This document shows positions 1 through 8,670 of a stretch of 50,944 nt of DNA, piece after piece. A program made the translations under genes and the position numbers. The stretch is from assembly GCA_021647885.1 (NCBI GenBank), contig JAKITV010000015.1:1-50944 (forward strand), read 5' to 3'. Under the pieces are notes generated by a model. It did no database searches, was not told where the DNA came from, and worked only from the letters and a program-made list of their open reading frames with translations. How positions within the stretch are numbered: the stretch's first letter is position 1; every line of letters starts with the position of its first letter. The stretch is from Flavobacteriaceae bacterium. GTDB taxonomy: Bacteria; Bacteroidota; Bacteroidia; Flavobacteriales; Flavobacteriaceae.

Positions 1-50
1 ATTTTTTTTATCTGCGTTTATCAGCCAAATCAGCGTCATCAGAGTTCTAT
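1..50. repeat. Hairpin repeat unit (partial, GCTGATGACGCTGATT family)
   Basis: The right arm, AATCAGCGTCATCAGAGTTCTA at about 28-49 read with small changes, matches the arms of the units at 3147-3228, 3620-3713 and 5058-5151. It ends 5 nt before the dihydropyrimidinase stop codon. The left arm lies outside the window. Confidence 0.7.
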
Positions 51-54
51 CATT

Positions 55-1440
55 TTAGATTACCATTTTAGATGTTTTGCTTCTTTTAATAAATTGCCCA
101 AAACCAGCTTCTAATTTACACTCTTCGTTTTCAATGGCTACTTGTCCTCGTAAGATAACTGTTTCTGTTTTTCCTGTTACTTTTTGTCCTTCATAAGCAG
201 AATAATCACAATTCATGTGATGTGTTTCTACTGAAATTGTATGTTCTTTTTTAGGATCGAATATCACAATATCTGCATCGCTTCCTATGGCAATTGTTCC
301 TTTTCTTGGATACATTCCGAAGATTTTTGCAGCATTTGTTGAACTTACTTCTACATATTTTGTCAATGATATTTTTCCTTTATGTACACCTTCGGAATAT
401 AATAACTCCATACGATGTTCAATGGCTGGATGACCATTAGGGATTTTAGAAAAATCGTCTTTTCCCATTAGTTTTTGTTCCCAATTAAACGGACAATGAT
501 CGGTACCAACCACTTGTATCAACCCTTGATTAATACCTGACCATAATGCTTTTTGATCTTTCTTTTCTCGCAAAGGTGGACTCATAACCCATTTTGCGCC
601 TTCAAAATCTTTTTCATAGAGTGAAGCATCTAATATTAAATATTGCGTGCAGGTTTCTACAAATACTTTTTGATTGCGTTGTGTTGCTTTCCGAACAGCA
701 TTTAAAGCGCCTTCGCAAGTCATGTGAACAATATAACCAGGACAGTCTGTATACTCTAGCATATCTGCGAAGCGTGCAGAAGCTTCGGCTTCGGTAACTT
801 CTGGTTGTGATAAATAATGATATAAAGGTGATAGATTTCCTTCAGCTCTATTTTTTGCAATCAAGGAATCTATCATGTCACCATTGGTTGCATGTACTGT
901 TACCAAGCCTCCATATTTTTTTACCACTTTCATAAGCTGCACCATTTGTCCATCGTCAATCATTAAGGCGCCTTTATATGCCATAAATGTTTTAAAAGAA
1001 CTGATACCTTCTTCCTCAATCATTTGCACCACTTCTTTTGCAACCTCATCATTAAAATCGGTTACAGCCATGTGATATGAATAATCTCCAATCGCTTTTC
1101 CTTGTGATTTTTGTTGCCACGTTTTTAAGGCATTGTGCAAAGTATCTCCTTGAGTTTGTAAAATAAAATCGATAACCATTGTTGTTCCACCATGCAAAGC
1201 AGCACGAGTTCCTGTTTCGTAGTCGTCGCTGGAATAGGTTCCCATAAAAGGCATATCGAGATGTACGTGAGGATCAATTCCGCCAGGAAAAACCAATTTA
1301 TCTGTTGCATCTATGACTTTATCTGCAACATAATCTAAATCTTTTCCTATGGCTACAATTTGTTCCCCTTCGGTATAAACATCTGCAATATAGCTTTCTG
1401 AAGCTGTAACAACTCTTCCGTTTTTTATAAGTATAGACAT
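55..1440 (-). CDS. hydA: Dihydropyrimidinase / D-hydantoinase
   Basis: This cyclic amidohydrolase hydrolyses 5,6-dihydrouracil or dihydrothymine (or hydantoins) to N-carbamoyl-beta-amino acids, the second step of reductive pyrimidine breakdown in the cytoplasm. At 461 aa it has the usual family length. The binuclear metal site is complete: H58 and H60 in the GGIDPHVHLD motif, K150 in SSFKTFMAYKG (the lysine that is carboxylated in the family), H183 in VTVHATNGD, H239 in IVHMTCEG and D314 in VGTDHCPF. The gene follows the NCS1 permease by 2 nt on the same strand, so the two are almost certainly co-transcribed and the permease probably supplies its substrate. Dihydropyrimidine dehydrogenase and beta-ureidopropionase, which would complete the route, are not in the window. 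Allantoinase is a less likely alternative. Confidence 0.93.
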   Translation of the reverse strand: MSILIKNGRVVTASESYIADVYTEGEQIVAIGKDLDYVADKVIDATDKLVFPGGIDPHVHLDMPFMGTYSSDDYETGTRAALHGGTTMVIDFILQTQGDTLHNALKTWQQKSQGKAIGDYSYHMAVTDFNDEVAKEVVQMIEEEGISSFKTFMAYKGALMIDDGQMVQLMKVVKKYGGLVTVHATNGDMIDSLIAKNRAEGNLSPLYHYLSQPEVTEAEASARFADMLEYTDCPGYIVHMTCEGALNAVRKATQRNQKVFVETCTQYLILDASLYEKDFEGAKWVMSPPLREKKDQKALWSGINQGLIQVVGTDHCPFNWEQKLMGKDDFSKIPNGHPAIEHRMELLYSEGVHKGKISLTKYVEVSSTNAAKIFGMYPRKGTIAIGSDADIVIFDPKKEHTISVETHHMNCDYSAYEGQKVTGKTETVILRGQVAIENEECKLEAGFGQFIKRSKTSKMVI

Positions 1441-1442
1441 CT

Positions 1443-3137
1443 TTAATCAGTAATTTTGAATGATAATTTGTTGTTTTTCATCATCATATAATAAATGATT
1501 GACGATATAATAAATCCTGTAAACCAAGATAGTGAATATAAGAAATTTAATGCAGTCACCCAATATCCTATGAGTGCCAAAAATACTCCAATAAATAAAG
1601 CGATAAGTGCTGCTTTATTATAACCTGTTTTTTTATAGGAATAAAGACCTTCTACTTTATATAATTCATCAAGCTCTACTCGTTTTTTTCTTATTAGATA
1701 ATAATCGGTAATTAAGATGCCCAAAACAGGTCCTAACAATCCGCTGACAAAAATCAAGAAACCTGAAATTTCATTCAACAACCACCAAGGTGCAATTAAA
1801 ATTCCTATGATTCCTGTAATCAATCCTCCCATTCTAAAACTTATCTTCTTTGGAAATAGGTTTGAAAATGCATTTGCAGGAGCAATAACATTAGCAGCAA
1901 TATTAGTGCTCAACGTTGCAATAATCATAAATATTTGAGCAATAATAACAACTGTTGGACTTTTAAATTTAGCTATTAATGAAACAGGATCCCAAGGTGC
2001 ATCATCTGCAATTAATACATCTTTAAAATTAATTACTGCAGCGCAAGTCACAAAAATTCCAACAAACGAATACAGCATCATTGTTCCTGGCAAACCTATA
2101 AACTGTCCTGCAACCTGATCTTTTTGTGTTGAAGCATATCGCGTAATATCTGCAATACTAATAGACATGGTTGCCCAAAAGCCAACCATTGCTGTTAACC
2201 ACAATAAATAACCCCAAAGTTTAGAGCTTTTTTTAACAGATGTTGCTAATGACGCGGTTACGGTACTCGATTCGATAGTTGGAATTACTTCTGAATTTCG
2301 AAATTGCACTTGAACATTTTCAGTATTAGAAATAGAAATTGGTTTACTTGTAAAAGGTTTCCAACTTGAAGATTTATCTGAAACAATATTGTATTCGGTT
2401 ACTTTAAGGTTTCCTTCTTTATCATGTAGAGCGTTCAAATGAAGATAATACGCATCATTATCTTGTGTGATTATTGCTGCCGTTTTTTCCAATTGCTGAC
2501 TTTGATCCAACACTATTGAAAATCCATCAGCTTTAGCGTAACTCCACCAAATTAAAGCAATTCCCATGATAATAAGTATTGGTGCCGAATAGGTTTCGAG
2601 CCATTTAATACTTTCGGTGCCTTTCCAAATAAAATAGATATTGATGAACCAAAAAATTGCAAAGCCAACAAATTTTCCAATCGATAAACCTAATTCTCCT
2701 GTAGTTCCAGTAATCGCATTAAAAATGGCATAAATGGCCAAACCACCAATCCAAGTTTGTACACCAAACCAACCACAAGCAATAATACCTCTGGTAACCG
2801 AAGCAATGTGTATGCCTTTTGTGCCAAAAGCAGCACGACCAATTACAGGAAATGGCACACCGTATTTTACACCTGCATGACCATTAAGAATCATTGGCAC
2901 TGTAATAATTAAATTCGCCAAACCAATAATAATCAAGGCTTCATACCAATTTAATCCTGTTTTTATCATATAAGATGCCAACAAGTACGTAGGAATACAA
3001 ACCGCCATACCTACCCAAATTGCTGCGAGATTCCATTTGTTCCAAGTTCTTTTGCTTACAGGAACTGGTGCTAAATCTTCGCTATATAAAGGGGAGTTGG
3101 AAACGTCTTCTTGTAATTCTACGATGTCTTGGTTCAT
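1443..3137 (-). CDS. NCS1 family nucleobase:cation symporter with large inserted loop
   Basis: This is an inner-membrane importer of the NCS1 family (uracil, allantoin, hydantoin or cytosine carriers). The N-terminal region has the family signature WNKWNLAAIWVGMAVCIPTY and later NGHAGVKYGVPFPVIGRAAFG and LTAMVGFWATMSISIADITRYA. About 12 hydrophobic helices are visible. The ATG at 3137 (MNQDIVEL) is chosen because upstream in-frame codons are made of the repeat unit at 3147-3228. Residues about 205-305 are a hydrophilic insert absent from ordinary NCS1 carriers. Its end (SSWKPFTSKPISISNTENVQ) looks like a small beta-sandwich of chitobiase C-terminal type, but this is an inference. The gene sits 2 nt upstream of dihydropyrimidinase, which suggests a pyrimidine or hydantoin substrate. 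The exact substrate cannot be read from sequence. Confidence 0.9.
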   Translation of the reverse strand: MNQDIVELQEDVSNSPLYSEDLAPVPVSKRTWNKWNLAAIWVGMAVCIPTYLLASYMIKTGLNWYEALIIIGLANLIITVPMILNGHAGVKYGVPFPVIGRAAFGTKGIHIASVTRGIIACGWFGVQTWIGGLAIYAIFNAITGTTGELGLSIGKFVGFAIFWFINIYFIWKGTESIKWLETYSAPILIIMGIALIWWSYAKADGFSIVLDQSQQLEKTAAIITQDNDAYYLHLNALHDKEGNLKVTEYNIVSDKSSSWKPFTSKPISISNTENVQVQFRNSEVIPTIESSTVTASLATSVKKSSKLWGYLLWLTAMVGFWATMSISIADITRYASTQKDQVAGQFIGLPGTMMLYSFVGIFVTCAAVINFKDVLIADDAPWDPVSLIAKFKSPTVVIIAQIFMIIATLSTNIAANVIAPANAFSNLFPKKISFRMGGLITGIIGILIAPWWLLNEISGFLIFVSGLLGPVLGILITDYYLIRKKRVELDELYKVEGLYSYKKTGYNKAALIALFIGVFLALIGYWVTALNFLYSLSWFTGFIISSIIYYMMMKNNKLSFKITD

Positions 3138-3146
3138 AATTTTAAT

Positions 3147-3228
3147 GGAACGCTGATAACGCTGATTTAGCAGATATCCACTGATTTTTTCTACGCTTAT
3201 CAGCAAAGCCTGTGTTATCTGTGTTCTA
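3147..3228. repeat. Hairpin repeat unit A
   Basis: The left arm GGAACGCTGATAACGCTGAT and right arm near TGTGTTATCTGTGTTCTA (3211-3228) are imperfect inverted copies. They belong to the same family as units at 1-50, 3620-3713 and 5058-5151. The right arm supplies the TAG stop codon (3226-3228, read on the minus strand) of the GxxExxY gene. Confidence 0.8.
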
Positions 3229-3606
3229 CTTTTTATTCGTAAATATTTTTCGTTTCACTTGTGGTTCTTTTCCAAAATTCAGCAAAAGACCAACTTCTAT
3301 CTCTGTTGCTTTTAAATAATTTATTAATTGAAATTCATGCTCTTCACAAAGTGATTCTGCTGCTTTTAATTCAATAATAACAGATTCAGAAACAACTAAA
3401 TCAGCAAAATACTCTCCTACTTTTTGATTTTCATAAAACACTTTAATTTGTTTTTGTTTCTCCACAAATAACCCTAAACTTCTTAATTCTAAATATAAAG
3501 CGTTTTCATATACTTTTTCTAAAAACCCATATCCCAAAGTATTATAAACTTTATAAAAGCATTGAATGATTTTTTCGGTTACTTCTGAATGTTTATAGTT
3601 GTTCAT
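3226..3606 (-). CDS. GxxExxY family protein (PD-(D/E)XK-like fold)
   Basis: This small 126-aa protein has the naming motif G-F-L-E-K-V-Y at about residues 28-34, then a putative PD-(D/E)XK core: D69 in YFADLVV followed by E78-L-K80 in IIELKAAE. The family is widespread in Bacteroidota, Planctomycetota and Verrucomicrobiota, often in many copies per genome, and its function is unknown. A nuclease or nuclease-derived role is inferred from fold only. It lies between two copies of the GCTGATGACGCTGATT hairpin repeat, one of which provides its stop codon. It interrupts an otherwise metabolic operon, so it looks like a passenger that moved in with the repeats rather than a catabolic gene. Confidence 0.88.
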   Translation of the reverse strand: MNNYKHSEVTEKIIQCFYKVYNTLGYGFLEKVYENALYLELRSLGLFVEKQKQIKVFYENQKVGEYFADLVVSESVIIELKAAESLCEEHEFQLINYLKATEIEVGLLLNFGKEPQVKRKIFTNKK

Positions 3607-3619
3607 ATTCTTTAATTAT

Positions 3620-3713
3620 GGAACACTGATGACGCTGATTTTTTATGATTAAAATGATTTTTTATTTCTTTTTATCAGTGAAACTCTGCTTAATCTGTGT
3701 CATCTGCGTTCTA
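3620..3713. repeat. Hairpin repeat unit B
   Basis: Left arm GGAACACTGATGACGCTGAT (3620-3639) and right arm AATCTGTGTCATCTGCGTTC (3692-3711) are inverted copies around an AT-rich centre. The unit lies between the GxxExxY start and the aminotransferase stop codon at 3715, which it directly abuts. Confidence 0.8.
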
Positions 3714-3714
3714 T

Positions 3715-5043
3715 TTAGTTGCAATACTTATCTGCAATAGCAATGGCTTGTGAGATTATTTTTAATCCTTCATCAACTTCAGCTTTGCTTACGTTTAAAG
3801 GTGGCGCAATGAAAATATAATTCCAACGTACAAAGGTAAACATGCCTAATTCTCTAATTTTGGCAGCCATTTTGTTGGTCACTTCCATATCTTTTGGTGC
3901 TGCATTCCAAGGTGTAATTGGTTCTTTGGTTTTTCGGTTTTTAACGAGTTCTATACAACCTAATAATCCTGTATTTCTAAAATCTCCAATCGATTTATGT
4001 TTCTTCTTAAGCTTCTCTACTTCAGCTTCAATATACAATCCCATTTCAGCAGCTTTCTCCACTAAATTATCTTCTTCAATAATTTTAAGATTCTCCAATG
4101 CAGCAGCACACAACGTTGGATGTGCTGAATAGGTTAAGCCAATAACCATTGGATTCTCGTTAAAATAATCAGCAATTTTATCAGTGACTACAACTCCACC
4201 AAGAGGTAAATAACCAGAAGTTAATCCTTTAGCAAGACACATAATATCTGGCGTAACCTCATGATGGTCAATTCCAAACATTTTTCCTGTACGTCCAAAA
4301 CCACTCATTACCTCATCATCAATCAATAAAATACCATACTTATCGCAAATTTCACGAACGCGTTTTAAATACATTGGTGGATATTTGATACATCCTGATG
4401 AACCTGATTCGCCTTCAAATAAAATAGCAGCAATATTATTAGGATTTTCAAACTTCACAATACGCTCTAAATTGGCAAAAGCACGTTCGCCACATTCTTC
4501 AATAGAAGACGAATACCAAGGGCAGCGATAGGCATACGGATTTTCGACATGGACCACATTTGGCATTGCTTGACTGTCTGAAGGAAAACGTCTTGGGTCG
4601 CCACCAGCAGTCATTGCACCATACGTTCCGCCATGGTAGGCTCTGTAATGTGTAATTATTTTGTGTCGTCCAGTATAGATTCTTGCCAATTTAATTGCAT
4701 TCTCTATGGCTTCTGCTCCACCAAGTGTAAAAAATGTTTTAGTTAGGTTTCCTGGTGTTATTTCGGCAATCTTTTTACCAAGTCTTCCGCGAACATCAGT
4801 TGCCATTCCAGGGAACACATAACTTACCTCTTTCATTTGCTTTACAACAGCTTCTGTAATTCGTTGGTTACCATGACCAATGTTAACATTCATGAGTTGT
4901 GAAGAAAAATCGAGGTATTTTTTACCGTCTCTATCGTAAATATAAGAGCCTTCAGCATAGGAAGCATTTATAGGGTTTAAGCCTCCTTGTTTTGACCAAG
5001 AGAAGAGAGTGTAATCGAGGTTTTGTTTTATTATATTGTTCAT
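3715..5043 (-). CDS. Class III PLP-dependent aminotransferase (omega-amino acid:pyruvate type)
   Basis: This fold-type I transaminase has the PLP lysine K272 in MCLAKGLTSGYLPLGG, the cofactor-binding aspartate in LLIDDEVMSGFGRTGK (D242/D243), and THYRAYHGGTYGAM where the pyridine ring stacks. Its 442 aa is normal for the class III family (beta-alanine:pyruvate, taurine, 4-aminobutyrate and related enzymes). Between dihydropyrimidinase and the semialdehyde dehydrogenase, the most economical role is transfer of the amino group of beta-alanine or beta-aminoisobutyrate to pyruvate, giving malonate or methylmalonate semialdehyde. That is inference from context; the family is too broad for substrate assignment by sequence. 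Gaps on both sides are filled by hairpin repeats. Confidence 0.9.
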   Translation of the reverse strand: MNNIIKQNLDYTLFSWSKQGGLNPINASYAEGSYIYDRDGKKYLDFSSQLMNVNIGHGNQRITEAVVKQMKEVSYVFPGMATDVRGRLGKKIAEITPGNLTKTFFTLGGAEAIENAIKLARIYTGRHKIITHYRAYHGGTYGAMTAGGDPRRFPSDSQAMPNVVHVENPYAYRCPWYSSSIEECGERAFANLERIVKFENPNNIAAILFEGESGSSGCIKYPPMYLKRVREICDKYGILLIDDEVMSGFGRTGKMFGIDHHEVTPDIMCLAKGLTSGYLPLGGVVVTDKIADYFNENPMVIGLTYSAHPTLCAAALENLKIIEEDNLVEKAAEMGLYIEAEVEKLKKKHKSIGDFRNTGLLGCIELVKNRKTKEPITPWNAAPKDMEVTNKMAAKIRELGMFTFVRWNYIFIAPPLNVSKAEVDEGLKIISQAIAIADKYCN

Positions 5044-5057
5044 TTAGTTGTTTTTTA

Positions 5058-5151
5058 TAGAACGCTGATGACGCTGATTTTTATGATTTATACAGATTTA
5101 ATCGAAAAACAATCAGCGAATATCTGCTCAATCAGCGTCATCTGCGTTCTA
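5058..5151. repeat. Hairpin repeat unit C
   Basis: This is the best-preserved unit. Left arm TAGAACGCTGATGACGCTGA (from 5058) and right arm ATCAGCGTCATCTGCGTTCT (5131-5150) are near-perfect inverted repeats flanking an AT-rich centre that holds a further AATCAGCG copy. The 109 nt from 5152 to the dehydrogenase stop at 5261 show no gene I can support. Confidence 0.85.
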
Positions 5152-5260
5152 TTTTGTATTTCTAATTTATTCAAAAGATCCCAAACATTATTTTCGTTCC
5201 TCAAATAATTTTGGGATAAGCGATTACTACGATTTTGAAAAAACAAAATCTCGTATCTGC

Positions 5261-6766
5261 TTAACTCATCCAGTTGGTTTGTGCTTCTGGATTCCACTTG
5301 GTGGTGGTCTTTTTATTTTGCGTCCAGAATTCTATTGAGCTTCGTCCTGTAATATCACCTACACCAAATTTAGATTCGTTCCAACCTCCAAAAGAGAATG
5401 GTTCACGAGGTACAGGAACACCAATATTAACTCCTATCATTCCTGCACTTGCACGTTCCATAACTTGTTTTGCCAAGCCTCCACTTTGTGTAAATACAGC
5501 AGCAGCATTACCATAATTAGATCCATTTTCAATTTCTATAGCTTCATCCAAATCTTTAGCTCTTATAATGGAAATTACTGGTCCAAAAATTTCTTCTCGT
5601 GCTACAGACATATCTGTAGTGACATAATCTATTATGGTTGCACCAACATAAAATCCGCCTTCTTTTCCTTCAACAGTTGTATTACGTCCATCCAACAGAA
5701 TTTTTGCTCCATCTTTTTCTGCTTCAGCGATATAATCTTCAATACGCTCTTTTGCAGCTGCACTTATTACAGACCCTAAATTTTCTCCAGGAATTAAGCT
5801 TTTAGCATCTTCAACCATTCTATCTATTATATGCTGAATATTATCTACGCCAACCATAACAGAAGCTGCCATACAACGTTGACCTGCACAACCAGACATG
5901 GAAGCCACAACATTTGAAGCTGTCATTTCTGGATTTGCATCTGGAAAAACCAACAAATGGTTTTTTGCCCCACCAAGTGCTACACATCTTTTTAAAGTTG
6001 AAGTCGCTCGTTTATACACAATCTTCGCCACTTTTGTAGAACCTACAAAGGAAACTGCTTTAATATCTGGATGGTCACAAATCGCTTCTACAACTTCTTT
6101 ACCACCATTTACTAAATTAAAAACACCATCAGGAAGTCCAGCTTCTTTTAGTAATTCAGCCATACGAACTGTACTTAATGGCACAACTTCGGAAGGTTTC
6201 ATAACCATTGTATTTCCTAACACTAAAGCATTTGGCATGGTCCAGTGTGGTACCATATTTGGAAAATTAAAAGGTGTTATTGATGCTACAACTCCGAGTG
6301 GTTTACGTTCAATTCTGCACTCAACGCCTTTGCTTACTTCTTGTACTTCGTTCACCACTATTTGTGGCATTGATACTGCAAATTCACACAGCTCCATACT
6401 TTTTTCAACTTCGGCTTTTGCTTCGCCATAGGTTTTTCCATTTTCGAGCTGCACCAATTTTGTAAGCTCATCCATGTGCTTTTCGAGGAGTGTTCTATAT
6501 CTAAAAAAGATTTGAACACGATCTTTTAATGTCATTGCTGACCAATTTGTAAAAGCGTTTTTTGCTGCTTGAACTGCTTTATCAACATCATTATAAGTTG
6601 ATAGTGGCAATGTGGAAATAACGCTTCCATCAATAGGACTTATAACATCCATTGACGATTGGCCATTTCTCCCGATAGTTATCGGGACAAATTTACCGTT
6701 TATATAATTTTTTACTTCGGAAAGTTCTCCTGTTAAATTCATTGCATTAATTATTTTTTTAGACAA
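5261..6766 (-). CDS. mmsA: CoA-acylating methylmalonate-semialdehyde dehydrogenase
   Basis: This aldehyde dehydrogenase of the MmsA/IolA branch oxidises methylmalonate or malonate semialdehyde to propionyl- or acetyl-CoA with NAD+ and CoA, releasing CO2. The branch is recognised by the catalytic C298 in SGCAGQRCMAASVMVGV, FNFPNMVPHWTMPNALVLGN in the NAD-binding part, and the VPVPREPFSFGGWNESKFG C-terminal block. Length is 501 aa. It would be the last step of the beta-alanine branch encoded downstream. Residues 27-33 (VPITIGR) are encoded by an 18-nt perfect palindrome (6670-6687) of a dispersed family, which adds about 8 residues to the loop between NYINGKF and SSMDVISP compared with what is usual at this place. 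Confidence 0.95.
   Translation of the reverse strand: MSKKIINAMNLTGELSEVKNYINGKFVPITIGRNGQSSMDVISPIDGSVISTLPLSTYNDVDKAVQAAKNAFTNWSAMTLKDRVQIFFRYRTLLEKHMDELTKLVQLENGKTYGEAKAEVEKSMELCEFAVSMPQIVVNEVQEVSKGVECRIERKPLGVVASITPFNFPNMVPHWTMPNALVLGNTMVMKPSEVVPLSTVRMAELLKEAGLPDGVFNLVNGGKEVVEAICDHPDIKAVSFVGSTKVAKIVYKRATSTLKRCVALGGAKNHLLVFPDANPEMTASNVVASMSGCAGQRCMAASVMVGVDNIQHIIDRMVEDAKSLIPGENLGSVISAAAKERIEDYIAEAEKDGAKILLDGRNTTVEGKEGGFYVGATIIDYVTTDMSVAREEIFGPVISIIRAKDLDEAIEIENGSNYGNAAAVFTQSGGLAKQVMERASAGMIGVNIGVPVPREPFSFGGWNESKFGVGDITGRSSIEFWTQNKKTTTKWNPEAQTNWMS
6670..6687. repeat. CCCGATA palindrome inside mmsA
   Basis: TCCCGATA-GT-TATCGGGA is a perfect 8-bp inverted repeat with a 2-nt centre. It is the same family as 11403-11420 (centre AT) and 22866-22883 (centre GC). 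Here it is translated in frame as residues 27-33 of the dehydrogenase. Confidence 0.9.
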
Positions 6767-6893
6767 AAAAGAATACTATTAATAAATTGTCATTTTTGAT
6801 GATAATTTCTAATTGTATCCTAACTCAAATATAAGGAAATATATTAAAAAACAGGTTGGAAATATATTTATAAATGAAGTAAATTAAAAATGG

Positions 6894-6913
6894 ATTCCTG
6901 CTTTCGCAGGAAT
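6894..6913. repeat. GGAAT palindrome downstream of ade
   Basis: ATTCCTGC-TTTC-GCAGGAAT has 8-bp arms and a 4-nt loop. It is the same geometry as 15137-15156, 21460-21479 and 11655-11672, with compensating stem changes. It lies 25 nt beyond the adenine deaminase stop codon and may act as an mRNA 3' hairpin, but no U-tract follows in either direction. Confidence 0.85.
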
Positions 6914-6937
6914 GACAAATCATGGAAAAAATGAATA

Positions 6938-8557
6938 TTAAAACTCTAAAGACGTAAACTTGAAATTTGTACCATCAAACAATCCTTTATCACTTAATTT
7001 TAACGAAGGAATTACCAATAATGCCATAAATGAAAGCGTCATATAAGGTGCATGAAGTTGGCTTCCCATTTCTTTTGCCATTTTGTCGAGTTGTGCATAT
7101 TGCTTACCAATAGTTTCACCATCTTTATCGCTCATAATTCCTGCTACAGGAAGTGATACGACTTTACTCTCAGAGTCTGAAACTGCACAAATTCCACCTT
7201 TATTTTCAATAATAAGATTTACGGCTTTACAAATAGCTTCATCACTAACTCCAACAGCAATAATATTATGTGAATCGTGACCAACTGATGATGCGATTGC
7301 TCCTTCTTTTAATCCGAAGTTTTTAATAAATGCAATAGAAGGTTTTTGATTGTTATAACGATTTACAACTGTCATTTTCAAAATATCTTTTTCTACATTT
7401 GAAACAAGGTTTCCATTTTCTATTAAAGTATCTTCTATAAGTTCGTTAGTTACTAATTGTCCTTCGAGAGCTTCAATAACTCTGATTTGTTTAGTTGAAG
7501 ATTCAAATTTAAAATCTGAAATTTCTTTTTTATTTGTGTGAAAATTATTCAAGATTTCAAAAGGAACCGATTCAATTTTAGACACTCCATTATCGAAAAC
7601 TAATTCCCCATTTATATAAGTTTGAAGCGTTTTAAAATCTTTTAAATCTTCAACAATAATACAATCTGCATCATCACCAACTTCCAATAAACCAACATCG
7701 AGATTATAATGTTTTACAGGATTGATACAAGCTGCTTGTAACACTTTATATACATCGATATTTTTGGCAACTGCTCTTGCACATAATTTATTAATGTGAT
7801 TGAGTAGTAAATCGTCTGGATGCTTATCGTCACTACAAAACATCATTTCTTGATAATGTTCTGGAAGCAAATCGATTAATGCTTCAAAATTTTTAGCAGC
7901 AGAACCTTCACGAATAAGGATTTTCATGCCTTTTTGAAGTTTCTCTAACGCTTCATCATGCGTAAAACATTCATGATCTGTGGATATTCCTGCATTGATA
8001 TATTTAGTCACATCATCGCCTCGCAATCCTGGAGCATGACCATCTACTGGTTTGTTGTAATGTTTTGCCCAAGCAATTTTTTTTAGGACTTCTTTATCAT
8101 CAAATAAAACCCCTGGATAATTCATCATTTCTGCCAGATATTTTATATCAGAATTCGCCATTAAGGTTTTAATATCGTCGGAATCAATAACTGCACCTGC
8201 CGATTCAAAAGATGTTGCAGGTACACAAGAAGGTGCCCCAAAATTAAATTTGAATGGCACTTTTTTTCCATTCTCAATCATGAATTCTACACCTTCAATG
8301 CCTAACACGTTTGCAATTTCGTGAGGATCGGAAACTGTTGCCACAGTGCCATGAGTTACTGCAAGTTTTGCAAACTCACTTGGAACTAACATAGAACTTT
8401 CTATATGAATATGTGAGTCTATAAACCCTGGGAGAATATAATGGTTTACATCGTGTTCTTTTTCTTCGATTGAAGATATTTTTTGGTTTATAATGGTTAT
8501 TTCGCCTTTATAAATGCGCTTGTTTTGTATGTCGACTATGCGTCCTTGTAATTTCAT
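6938..8557 (-). CDS. ade: Adenine deaminase
   Basis: This enzyme deaminates adenine to hypoxanthine, feeding purine salvage or degradation in the cytoplasm. The amidohydrolase fold is shown by the N-terminal beta domain, [14 protein letters not shown] (metal-binding H-x-H), [20 protein letters not shown] and STDHECFT, and the C-terminal adenine-deaminase domain with [17 protein letters not shown] and [10 protein letters not shown]. From the ATG at 8557 (MKLQGRIVD) it is 539 aa, as usual. Another ATG lies 6 nt upstream at 8563, and the in-frame TTG at 8587 lies inside a repeat and is rejected. The leader is a composite palindrome (8563-8609), and the start context GGGAAATGAATATG is shared with rhlE and nearly with lolA. 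It stands apart from the pyrimidine operon by 171 nt but on the same strand. Confidence 0.94.
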   Translation of the reverse strand: MKLQGRIVDIQNKRIYKGEITIINQKISSIEEKEHDVNHYILPGFIDSHIHIESSMLVPSEFAKLAVTHGTVATVSDPHEIANVLGIEGVEFMIENGKKVPFKFNFGAPSCVPATSFESAGAVIDSDDIKTLMANSDIKYLAEMMNYPGVLFDDKEVLKKIAWAKHYNKPVDGHAPGLRGDDVTKYINAGISTDHECFTHDEALEKLQKGMKILIREGSAAKNFEALIDLLPEHYQEMMFCSDDKHPDDLLLNHINKLCARAVAKNIDVYKVLQAACINPVKHYNLDVGLLEVGDDADCIIVEDLKDFKTLQTYINGELVFDNGVSKIESVPFEILNNFHTNKKEISDFKFESSTKQIRVIEALEGQLVTNELIEDTLIENGNLVSNVEKDILKMTVVNRYNNQKPSIAFIKNFGLKEGAIASSVGHDSHNIIAVGVSDEAICKAVNLIIENKGGICAVSDSESKVVSLPVAGIMSDKDGETIGKQYAQLDKMAKEMGSQLHAPYMTLSFMALLVIPSLKLSDKGLFDGTNFKFTSLEF

Positions 8558-8562
8558 ATTCA

Positions 8563-8609
8563 TTTCCCATCTTTCGACTCCGCTCAAGATAAACTCCAGT
8601 GGGAATCTT
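8563..8609. repeat. Composite palindrome in the ade leader
   Basis: Read on the minus strand, outer arms GATTCCCAC and GGGAAAT enclose an inner unit ATCTT-TCGACTCCGCTC-AAGAT (8569-8590 on plus). The outer arms belong to the GGAAT family and the inner one to the TCGACTGCGCTC family, so one repeat appears to have landed in the loop of another. Confidence 0.75.
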
Positions 8610-8670
8610 TTTTAATTAGCCACAAATACACGAATATTTATGTTATTTACCAAACTATGATTTTATACTA

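Noticed and set aside
5088-5297. Minus-strand 69-codon frame across the end of mmsA and repeat unit C
   Set aside because: It overlaps the dehydrogenase C-terminus in another frame and its rest is repeat-derived; no family resemblance.
8558-8587. N-terminal extension of adenine deaminase from TTG 8587
   Set aside because: The extension is made of the TCGACTCCGCTC repeat; ATG 8557 gives the family start.
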